This document shows, piece after piece, positions 25,517-35,010 of a DNA stretch of 64,000 bases. The translations under genes and the position numbers were made by a program. The notes below the pieces were generated by a model. The model saw only the letters and a program-made list of their open reading frames with translations, was not told the DNA's origin and did no database searches. Position 1 is the stretch's first letter. Each line of letters begins with the position of its first letter. Origin of the DNA: Theristus sp. LFF4_11 (lineage: Eukaryota; Nematoda; Chromadorea; Monhysterida; Xyalidae); assembly GCA_030248135.1 (NCBI GenBank), contig JASANC010004792.1, forward strand, positions 1 through 64,000, given 5' to 3'.

Positions 25517-27547
25517 GTGATGCACAAATTCGCTTGGTGTGGCGTCGCGCTGGCGCTCGGCTTGTGTCTCGTCGCCGTCGCGTACGCCGAAGAAGAGAAG
25601 GCGGCCGAAACGAAAGCGGACGAACAGAAAGCGGCCGAAAACGAACATCACAAAGCGAAGGAGTCGAAGGAGCTGCATCATCCGCTGCTCGCGGCTGGCC
25701 CCGAGAAACGGTTCTACTCGTGGGAGGGCGACGGTAAGCGGCGGGCACCAATGAGCGCCTACGGCAAACGGCGAGCGCCGATGCGAGCCTACGGAAAGCG
25801 AAAGTTCTACAGTTGGGCCGGAAAACGTGATGAGTGAGTTTAATTTTGCGGTATTTTTTGGTGAACTTTGCAATATTTGAATTTCTATGCATCCTTCGGT
25901 AGGTAAACATTAATAATTTTATCCACGTGTGATCTTTCAGTGACGAATTGGAGGCCGAGAAACGCAAGTTCTACAGTTGGGCTGGCAAACGGGACGCGTC
26001 GGACGAGGATGATGAGGCCCCTGAGAAGCGCAAGTTCTACAGTTGGGCCGGAAAACGGTCGGAGCCGGAGAAACGCAAATTCTACTCGTGGGCCGGAAAA
26101 CGTGCACTGGAGGCTTCAAGTGAAGAAATGGAACCCGAGAAGCGCAAATTCTACAGCTGGGCTGGCAAACGAAATGGTGAGCTGAGGCATTCTTTTACGT
26201 TTTAAGCGTTGTTTCCGGTGTTTTTTCGTTAATGGATACGCAGTTAATGTGATTCTGTAAGCGACGTTGTATACGTCGTTGTGTATGTTGTTGCATACGT
26301 CGTTGTAAACGTAGCCGTTACCGGCGTTGTACGTCATGGTAGACGTCGTTGCATTCGTCGTTGCATATGTTGTTGTATACGTCTGTGTACACGTCGCTGT
26401 TAACGCAGTTTTACACGTCGTTGCATACATTTTCATCGTTGTATACATACGTCGTTGTCGTAATCATCGTTGTGCGTGCATGTTGTTGTAAACGTCGTTG
26501 TATACGTCGTTTTATACCTCGTTTTGTACGTTGTTATACACGTCGTTGTACGTGTATGTTGTTGTATACGTCGTTATATGTACGTTGTTGCATGCGTCGT
26601 TGTACAATGTATATGTCGTTGTACAATGTATATGTCGTTGTACAATGTATATGTCGTTGTACAAGTCGCTGTATATGTTGTTGTATACGTCGTTTTATGA
26701 GTTGTTGTATACGTCGTTGTACGTGTATGTTGTATACGTCGTTATAAACATCGTTGTATGTATCGTTGTATACGTTATACGTACGTTGTTGTATACGTCG
26801 TTGTATATGTCGTTGTATAAGTCGTAGGATATGTTGTTGTATACGTCGCTGTATATGTACCTCGTTTTATACGTCATTGTACACATTGTATCGCTGCATT
26901 CGTTGCATGCGTTGTTGTACATACGTTTGTGATGATTTTTTTGTTATTGACACTACACATTTTATTTTAATTTTTTTAGTTTTTGCGATTCAGTGTGTTT
27001 TAAGACGTAGAAAGGGAACTTGGAACTGGTTTCAATCTTTATGTAGCAATTCAAAGATGTCTAAGTGACTCGGCCCTATTCAGAGGACTCGGATCACTTT
27101 GGCAATTTTTAATTCTTGCGTCATGCATGAAACTACCGTAAAGTCTTGCATATAAGGTTCTATATAATTTGAAAAAAAAATTAAAAAAAGTGGTTTGAAT
27201 GGGGGGTTATATGTTGGGTAATTTTTTTTTTGGGGGGATTTACCTATCCATGCGCGCATTGAGTCTCGGGACCAAAAAAATAAAAGCTACTACTCTGGGC
27301 TTTCATTTCAGCTGACGAAAACGACCTGGAGAAACGCAAGTTCTACAGTTGGGCTGGCAAACGTGCAAAGTTCTTCGGTTTCAAGAGATCCGCATCCGAG
27401 GAAGAGATGGAGCCAGAGAAGCGCAAATTCTATTCGTGGGCCGGCAAACGAAACGGAGACGACGCAATGGAGAAGCGCAAGTTCTACAGTTGGGCGGGCA
27501 AGCGGTCGGAGCCTGAGAAGCGAAAATTCTACTCGTGGGCAGGATGA
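25517..27547 (+). CDS. Kinin-like neuropeptide precursor 3 (nine KFYSWA amides)
   Basis: Exons 25517-25833, 25941-26176 and 27312-27547 (phases 2 and 1) give 262 residues. A signal peptide (GVALALGLCLVAVAYA, about residues 8-23) is followed by an acidic spacer. KFYSWAG occurs nine times, eight followed by Lys-Arg and the last directly before the stop, for FYSWA-NH2 peptides. Variant FYSWEGDGKR comes first. Two other amidation-ready units, APMSAYGKR and APMRAYGKR, lie in exon 1, and AKFFGFKR (no Gly) in exon 3. Spacers between cores are acidic, as is usual in polypeptide precursors. FYSWA differs from the insect kinin end FYSWG by one residue. Intron 2 contains a long minisatellite and a nested MITE. 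Confidence 0.88.
26262..26930 (+). repeat. Degenerate GTTGTATACGTC minisatellite in neuropeptide 3 intron
   Basis: About 670 bp of 9-12-bp units built on GTTGTATACGTC, with higher-order copies such as the triple GTTGTACAATGTATATGTC near 26604-26660. The unit contains the palindrome GTATAC, so long cruciforms are possible. The repeat keeps several frames open, which produces spurious Cys/Tyr/Val-rich proteins with no coding value. Confidence 0.85.
26976..27290 (-). mobile_element. MITE (CTGCGACTCAAT family) with a nested second MITE
   Basis: Ends are TTTTTTTAGTTTTTGCGATT and CATTGAGTCTCGGGACC. The copy matches 29701-29925 and 42199-42408 in opposite orientation. A fragment of the CCGTAAAGTCTTGC family (about 27136-27235) sits inside it. 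The right end lies about 25-30 bp before the exon-3 acceptor of neuropeptide gene 3. Confidence 0.65.
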
Positions 27548-29700
27548 ACGGGGAATGACTGAAAAATGGGTTTTCGACGTTTTTAGCGAGGAAACACGAA
27601 CGATCATTTTAGATTACGAATTTCATCCGATTTGCTCACCATATATATTAGTTTATGCCAACTAACAAGATTTAAAGAAAACATCATCGGTGTGTGTAAC
27701 AGATACTCAGTGTAGGTGACGACAGGTGTGTATAAAAACAGGTTACAGTATAGCTGAAATTTCATTCACGGTACTTTCCCGGCCGGTTGGTTTTTTGTTC
27801 GTTTTTTGCTTTTCTTCTACGTTCTTGTTTTTTGGGCTGTTGTTGGTCTGAATTTCATCAAATTTTATTTTCGGTTCTGAGACATCAGCAAAATGTTTGA
27901 TTTGATTTATATTTCAAGGGATAATCCGGGCGTTTCTATGTAATTTACGCTCGTGGATATTTGTTGGGATCGTGGATATCATTTGAACTACTCATGATTT
28001 ATGTTGACAACTTATTTTGCCAAAAAATTTTTATGTCTTATTTATGCACGTGAGTTTACGAGTGCCAAAAGTTGTACAATACAATGTGCCTTTCTATATT
28101 TTTGTCCTGACTCGTTCAAATTTCGTGAGAAATTTGTTTTGACTGTAGGCGAGGAAAGCAACAATTAAGAGCGACTCAGGTCAAATCATGTGTGTAAAAC
28201 TGATTTTTATTAGTGCCTCTCATCTCTATCAATAAGGTCTTTTTCACTATCACCTTTGAACTGTCCCATGCGTTGAGAAAGATTTTGAGTTTATTTTCGG
28301 AACTTTACTTTTTTCAATTCCGCTGCTTACATAGCCTTTATTTGCCATAAACTTTGCCACGTAGAGCAAGTTTTGCCTTTTTCATAAAGGGGAGTAATCC
28401 GGTGAAAACAAATGTGAGTGTGTCGTTTTTCGTTCTTTTACAATAGCATCTGCGGAGTGTTTTCAGACATTGTATGGTTTGTGATGTGCGAAAAAAACGG
28501 GCTTCTTTTAAAAGATAATTACAGAAAATCGAGGGGTGACAGACCAGACTTTGAATTTATGCTTGCAGAGTGATAATATGAAATTGACTCATGAATGACT
28601 GCATTTTGTGCCGAGTTGATGAATAAATTGGAACTGTTGCCAAACTTGTTCGCAATGAATTGGTGTACGTACAAAAAAAGTGTCCGAGCAGATGTCGGGC
28701 GCCCGCCCAGTTCGCCTGGGCGTCTCTCGCAGCGTTCGAGTTTCGAAAAGTAAGCTAAGTGTTTGTACCACGTTTACTCCTGATCGTCGAACTGCTGCTT
28801 AGTCATTGACAAAATTTATCTCTGCGCTGTTTCACGAATAAACTTTCGCTAATGAGAATGAGCAAAGAAATAATGTACATAGTGTAAGTGGACAAGCGTA
28901 AATTTGGTCCCGTGTCACACACTAGATCGCAAGTAATATGGAATCATATATCTGGCGACAGAATAATCAAACTCAAACATGAATTGTTCGATTCAAGATA
29001 CTCAAATGTTTCTTGTCAGCAGCATGCACAGTCAATTTGTAAACCGTACACAATTTGTGCACTCTGTCAATTGAGTCTGCCCTATATGCTGATTGGGTGC
29101 ATCGAGCTGATCGGACCAATCAGTGAGTGAGATTTACAGTTTGACTGTGATTTGCTCAATACATGTTAGTCATTCTATATCAGTTTCAAAGTAATTCAAA
29201 GTAAAATTCTGAGTCACGATCATACGATGGTGCTCGACTGATCACAATACAACACAATTGCTTTTGACCTCGCATCGCCAATGTTCACCTGTACCACGAT
29301 TGCGTGCCCATGACGATTGTTGGCGTTGGCGTTGGCGTTGGCGTTGCACTGCGTCGATTGGTCACGTGACTCCTTCTTTTGCGTCAAAGAGCCAAAGTTA
29401 TTCTTGTTGGTGCAGCCGTTTTTCGATGAATTATTGAGCGTTGGCTGGAATGGAAGGACGTTTTTGTTTCAACTATTTCTTCGGTGAAGAGCTAATGGCA
29501 TTGGCATGCGAAACGTCGATTGGCGATTGTAAATGCCAGCTGGTATTTTCAATTATTAAAAACGCCAGAACTGATATCAGTTCACTCAAAGAACTCTTGA
29601 ATAACGTTTGATCTATCTTAAAGCGCATCTACAGCAACCAAACCAGCTTCACACTGAAAACTACCATAGTGGCTGAGCTACCTACCCAGAGGTTATAAAT
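27548..29700. other. Intergenic, no gene supported
   Basis: Contains a short GTTGGC hexamer repeat at 29319-29346 (about 4.7 units). The frame at 28888-29130 lacks any motif or splice support. Confidence 0.55.
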
Positions 29701-29925
29701 CTTTTATTTTCATCCCGAGACTCAATGCGCGCATAGATATAAGTAAACAGTTTCAAGCATGATGCGGGAATTCAAAATTGGCAAATTGATCCGAGTCCCT
29801 TAAATAGGGCCGAGTCACTTAGCGTCTCTGAATTGTCATATAAAGATTGGAACTAGTTTCCTTTCTACATACGTCTGCAAACACATTGAGTCGCAGATCC
29901 TAAAAAAATGAGCGTTTTTGAGGCA
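29701..29925 (+). mobile_element. MITE (CTGCGACTCAAT family)
   Basis: Starts with a CCGAGACTCAATGCGCGCAT end and finishes CATTGAGTCGCAGATCC, so the ends form an inverted repeat. The body shares GGGCCGAGTCACTTAG with the copy at 26976-27290 and general layout with 42199-42408. Confidence 0.65.
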
Positions 29926-30548
29926 CCAGACCTTATGCAGTATGGTAGCCGAATGGCAGAAAAATGGCATGATAACCGCTATGGTACCCGCTATGGCAGT
30001 GTTTTTATCGTAAAAAGCTGTTCAAAAGTTTGGTGACTGAGCACCAGTAGTAATGTACCGTATACCACACTGGCTCATGGATACAGTTGCTATACGGTAA
30101 AAAATAACAAATTAGAATGATTTTTGAATTTTATTTCAAAACCGGCAGTCTGAAAAGCAACATGAACCAGTTAATTTAGATTGCGATACCGTTTGAACTG
30201 ATATTTTTGGTATTTTCCATATTTCCTGATTGAAACACACACGCAGGAATTTTAGATGCTTTGGCAGAAAATTTATACTGTGTCTTTAGTTATGTTATTC
30301 ACCATCCGTGTTTTGCATACAATATCAAATAATAAATGGAATGATTTTTTCATTTTGATTTACAAATCCCAAAAAATACCTCCCCCAAACGAACAAAGCG
30401 CGTCTCTTGATGCTGCTGTGTGTTTGCCCTTTGGTATTTCATGTTTGAACATTTTTTCAACAACCTGACACCGTGTGAACACAGTGTTTTTTACTGCTAA
30501 TAACGAGTGCTTGTATTCTGTTTGTGTTGCTCTGTAACGATGCGGTGC

Positions 30549-30700
30549 AACGGTGCAACGTTAAAGTGTATGATGACTCATCAACGTTGAAGCGCTAAAG
30601 AGAAAGAGAGATGTTTTTTTGGGAAGATGTTTTTGTGTTTGTGTAAGATGTTGCAAAAACTGTGTTCAGACCAGATGGATCAGCAGATGGAAGAGGAGAG
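30549..30700 (+). repeat. Inner inverted repeat, left arm
   Basis: Matches the complement of about 31470-31630. Shared blocks include CAACGTTAAAGT, GATGACTCATCAA, GTTGAAGCGCTA and GAAGATGTTTTTGTGTTTG. The arms bracket the gene at 30832-31442. Confidence 0.75.
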
Positions 30701-30714
30701 ATTGAACGGAATGG

Positions 30715-30723
30715 TATATAAAA
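30715..30723 (+). promoter_or_regulatory. TATA-like box upstream of the embedded gene
   Basis: TATATAAAA lies 109 bases before the ATG at 30832 and just inside the left inner repeat arm. The mirrored position in the right arm has a weaker TTGTATAATTT. Confidence 0.35.
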
Positions 30724-30831
30724 GCCTAGCCATAAAAAACAGTGTTATTATTTTGCTCTTGCGAAACTGTTTTTTTTTCCTGGTGGTATATGCAGAAAAT
30801 ATGCTAAATAGCCGCAAAAAATTTGACTATC

Positions 30832-31442
30832 ATGGCGGAAAAAGATGATTTCAGTCGCGTTTTTCTCGAATTGTTAGGTCAGGATCTGGAGCTCGGTAAG
30901 TTTAATAAAATAAAACTTAATAAAAGAGAGTTTAATTAAATGTAAAAACACCGAAGTTGATTATAAATAGATAATTGCCAGACTATACGGCAGCGCCTGT
31001 TGCAACACAACCGCCTGTCGAAGCGCATCCGACGATTCGACAACACACTTTGACTTTTCAGCACCGCGCACCGCCGCCGGAAACGACCTCATTCAGTGAG
31101 AATCATGAGTCAAATTCTGTCACAAAGTAATCAAATGGTCGAACGTTTTTTTTCACAAGTCACAGGTCTTTTTCAATGAATATCTTGTTTTTTAGCATCA
31201 AGGTCGACCAGTGCAGCAGCAGAGCTGAGGTGGTGTCACTCAATACGCCTCAGTTATTCAAGCCGGCGCAGTTGATTGAGCCACGGCACTTGGACACCCG
31301 AAGGACGAAGCGAAAACCGGCGATGCGCAGAACCATCCAATATCGACGCTTGGCCGCTCGCCCACCCGCCACTGCAAGCGGACCATTGTGGTACGCTTGC
31401 TGTATGTCCAGGATGAAAAATAATCTGCAAAAAACAAACTAA
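30832..31442 (+). CDS. Unrecognised three-exon gene inside the inverted-repeat element
   Basis: Exons 30832-30895, 30982-31126 and 31196-31442 have GT/AG borders (the first donor is a strong GTAAGT) and matching phases 1 and 2, giving 151 residues. I do not recognise the family. The N-terminus MAEKDDFSRVFLELLGQDLE is acidic and probably an amphipathic helix. The middle is Pro/Thr/His-rich. The C-terminal third is strongly basic (RRTKRKPAMRRTIQYRR), as in nucleic-acid-binding or nuclear-targeting tails. A small acidic-to-basic protein flanked by inverted repeats may be a regulatory or DNA-binding product of the element, but that is a guess. Confidence 0.5.
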
Positions 31443-31469
31443 ATTATACAAACCAATAGTTATGGCACG

Positions 31470-31630
31470 AAACGGTTCTTTCCCTCCCCCATCTGCCTGG
31501 TCTAAACCACAGTTTTGCAACAATGCACATCTTACACAAACACAAAAACATCTTCGCAAAAAAACTCTCTCTCTAGCGCTTCAACTTTGATGAGTCATCA
31601 TATACTTTAACGTTGCACCCCAGTTACGGG
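31470..31630 (-). repeat. Inner inverted repeat, right arm
   Basis: Inverted partner of 30549-30700. It begins about 30 bases after the stop codon of the embedded gene. Confidence 0.75.
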
Positions 31631-32059
31631 TCGCACACTACTAACGTGTTTTCAGGTAAGCCGTTATTGTGAACATCACTAATGCATTTATTAAACCACA
31701 AACCGCAAAAAACGGGTTATAAACAAAAAACAATATCCAAACAGAAATAAGTGAGCCAAAAAATGAAAAACCAACGACTACAAACTAATTATAATTTTTG
31801 ATAAAAAAACAAAGTTTAATGTATCTTAGTGTTTCAGCAGCTTATGAACGAACCTAAACTAAACTATCAATTTTTGAAACCTCGAACAGCAAGTGATCAA
31901 GACACCAGTGCCTGTTTTTTTCGCTTTTTTGTTTTTTTTGTCAAAACAGGATTTATCGGTTTGTGTGACTGAATAAAATAATGAAATTTACAAAAGAGTC
32001 GCATGGAAGCAAAACACGCAAAAAATCCGCCACCACCGCTACAGCGTCTAGTTATGTTA

Positions 32060-32560
32060 TTTTAGTCGCTGTCTTGGGCCATTTCCGCGTCGTCCATTTG
32101 CTGTAGCAGTTGCAAAATTGAGGTGACTCGACGAGAAGCATACTTTGTTGATTCTGTTTGTACATTGAGTTTTTAGTTTGTTGAAAACTCTTGCCGGAAT
32201 AAGCATGTGACGTCCACCGCTGTGGACAACTCAACAAGCGACTCTGTGAGGTCTTCGGCGTATTGGCGCCACTGGTCTTCATCCAGCTGCGGTTCGGTTC
32301 GGATTGTTCATTCAGTGTGCGAATCGTCGCAATTACGTCTCTCTCTAGAATCACGTCTTTTCGGAAACAAGAAAATCAAGAACAGATTTGATTATTTTTG
32401 GTGGATTGGTATCGAGCACCAGTTGAAAAAGGCTCGTTCCATTTCCGGAAAAGTCTGTTGGAAAAACATTCGCAGGTGATGTGAATAGCGCCCTGCGACG
32501 ATCAAGTCGTACTCAGCCAATGGCATTGGATGGTAAGGCAAGCACGTGCTCTGTTCAATT
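32060..32560 (-). other. Possible minus-strand exons of a second gene in the element
   Basis: Three minus-strand stretches look protein-like: 32526-32392 (MPLAEYDLIVAGRYSHHLRM onward), about 32299-32170 (LDEDQWRQYAEDLTESLVEL onward) and about 32160-32067, ending LLQQMDDAEMAQDSD and a stop. They are in different frames, and I could not join them with GT/AG borders and consistent phase. Either the gene is decayed or my exon borders are wrong. Confidence 0.25.
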
Positions 32561-35010
32561 CAATCAAACGGCATTCGCGAGCTTCGTTGAGAATGCGAAA
32601 TGCGGTTGTATTCCCGTTGACCGGCCAGTGGACGCTCATGCTTCGCCAGCGAATACACTTTCTGTAAACCGTTTTAAAGACTTCTAAGCGTATATGTAAA
32701 CAAGTCAACTTTAACACGTACATGATTGAGTGGCTCCGAATGCCTCCGTGCCGAATGCCATTGCTGCCTCAGTGGGATGCTTGCTGAGCCTGAATTCAGT
32801 TCAACATAGCGGCTGATTAACAACCGAAAATATTATAATATGTTGAACGACAGCCAAGAACTGTGAACGAAGACAAAATTTTTAGGACAGACGGTTCGGA
32901 TTCACAAATTTTTTTTTACTGCAAATGTACTATTTTTACAACGTTTTACGATGACGATTATGCATGTAAAATGACAAGGTGAAATAATAACTCCCGTGTT
33001 TTCACACTGTGTGTGTCACTGGTCGTGTTATGTGTTAAATACATGTCATAACACAGGCACGTAGGAGCAAGCGATTTTCCTCATATATAGGACGGTGATC
33101 AAGCGCTCTACACAGAAAAACTCATAAAACCTTACGATAGCCTATGCGTTGATTTCTAAATGTCCTAGGATTGCGTGCGCGTTTCCTAGTTTGCTCCACC
33201 AAAGGATGAATCTGAGCGGAGTCATGGTGGCCTAAAAGGATTTCCTGATCAAAAAAACTTATGTGACAGAACTAAGTTACATGGTTCCCTACATGCGAGC
33301 TTGAGCAGCTGTTCTGCCGATATTTGGACAGCGCGGGTGTTCGCAATTTAGGGCGCGAGTGGGAGAGAAAGTGGAGAGACTATAGAGAGGTCTGTCGTGT
33401 CCGACTAACCTTTGTTTGGTCACGATAGCACGTTGGACCGAAGTCCACCGATACTTGTCTCGTTGTTCGATGACTTTTTGAGTCGTTTCCGCCAAAAATT
33501 CCCACACTTGTCGTTTATTTCACGTTGGATCAGGAAAAAGTTTATAGCTCACACAGACTCAAGAAAAATAGAAAAAAAATCAAATTATATAGCATGCGAT
33601 TTTTTATAAAAAAATAAGGTGCCACCCCAAAAGTGTTCTGATTGGGTTCAAAAAGTAGTTTTACGGAAGCTGATTGGATGACAAGTTTTAGTTTTTCTGG
33701 TTTACAAAAAACAGAATAAAAAGAAGTTTCGTTTTACTAAAAATTGTCCCTAGGTTTATGAAAATAACTATTAATCATCCCCCCATGTTTGTTTCTCGGT
33801 TTTCTTCGGAATTTTTACAGCAGCGATTCCTAACAACTGATAGGCATGCACAAGCACAAGCATTCACACGAAACTACTAAAGTGCAACTAAAAATTGAGA
33901 GAAAAACAAGTAAAGTTAGGTAAAGTAAACGGCAAAAATGGGTTACATCCAGGCATCGTGCACATGCAAGAGAGTTTTTCTTCATGAAAGTTAGTTTTTC
34001 TCCACTTTCTTAAAAAAACAATTTACATTTACAGAAAATGTTTTTCTAATCAGTTAGTTTGCATCTCCGAAAAACAACCTTGAACGATTACACTTTCAGT
34101 CACTTTCTTATGTATGTAAACAATCCCGGACATGAAGTTAGAAATACCGTATACGGGCAAGCAGTTTAACGAATATGCTTGTGGCCACGCACATATGCGT
34201 AAAAACGATGAAACGACAGTTTTTGCCCTGTGGGCTGCGGACTGACACAGCGAGTGCTGGACGCTGTTTATAACGAGTCCGCAGCAATGTTTTTGATGGG
34301 ATTTTTGATTATATAAACAAGTATGGCGGCCAACAAATTACAGATTACTAAACAATGATGTGTGTGAATGTGCTGTCGACTGAAATTGGCATCGCAAGCC
34401 GCATATTGCTTTTTGAAACTTACTTCTTTGAATAAGATTGAAAATCGTTTCTATTCAAGGGCAAACAAACAGCAGCGTTAAGAGACGCGCTGTGTTCGTT
34501 TGAGGGGGTATTTTTGAAATTTGTAATTCAAAATAATGAAAAACTCATTCCATTTATCATTTGATAACGTAAGCAAAACACGGATGGTGAATAACAAAAC
34601 TAAAGACAGTATAAATTTTCTGCCAAAGCATCTAAAATCCCTGCATGTGTGTTCTTCGGTTGGATTTTTGTAAGCAAAAAGGGGGTGGGAAATAACAAAA
34701 AAATGTCGCTTCAAACGACATTGAAAAACAAACTAAATGGTTCATGTTGCTTTTAAAACTTCCATTTTAAAAAAATTCAAAAATCATTTTATTTGCGGTT
34801 ACCGTATATACCAGCAACTGTAATCCATGAGCGAGTGTGGTATACGGTACGTTACAACTGCACCGGACTTTTTTTCACTTTCCGCGCCGTTTTTTAGACG
34901 ACATTCAGAATCGCATAACCGCGCCACGGTATCCGCGATGGTAGTTTAAAAAAAAACAAGCTGAACAATTAGAAACAGCTAAAAACAAACAGAACCAAGA
35001 AACAAGCCGT

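Larger units (their letters stand above)
30055..34850. mobile_element. Element bounded by ~380-bp inverted repeats, with a nested inverted repeat and a small gene
   Basis: Arms 30055-30430 and 34459-34850 are inverted copies. They share GTATACCACACT, CATGTTGCTTTT-like blocks, the stretch encoding LLFTIRVL, ACGAACA.AGCGCGTCTCTT and the inner edge GTTTGCCCTT. Within it a second inverted repeat (about 30549-30700 and 31470-31630) flanks a three-exon gene. No transposase, helicase or polymerase frame is visible in the 4.8 kb, so mobility is inferred from structure only. The 32.7-34.4 kb part is A/T-rich and shows nothing coding. Confidence 0.6.

Noticed and set aside
26262..26930. Long Cys/Tyr/Val-rich open frames on both strands
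   Set aside because: They are the translation of a tandem GTTGTATACGTC repeat inside an intron; open in several frames at once and with no start or splice context.
30055..34850. Endogenous parvovirus-like genome (about 5 kb with terminal repeats)
   Set aside because: No replicase or capsid frame is present, and the only gene is small and spliced.
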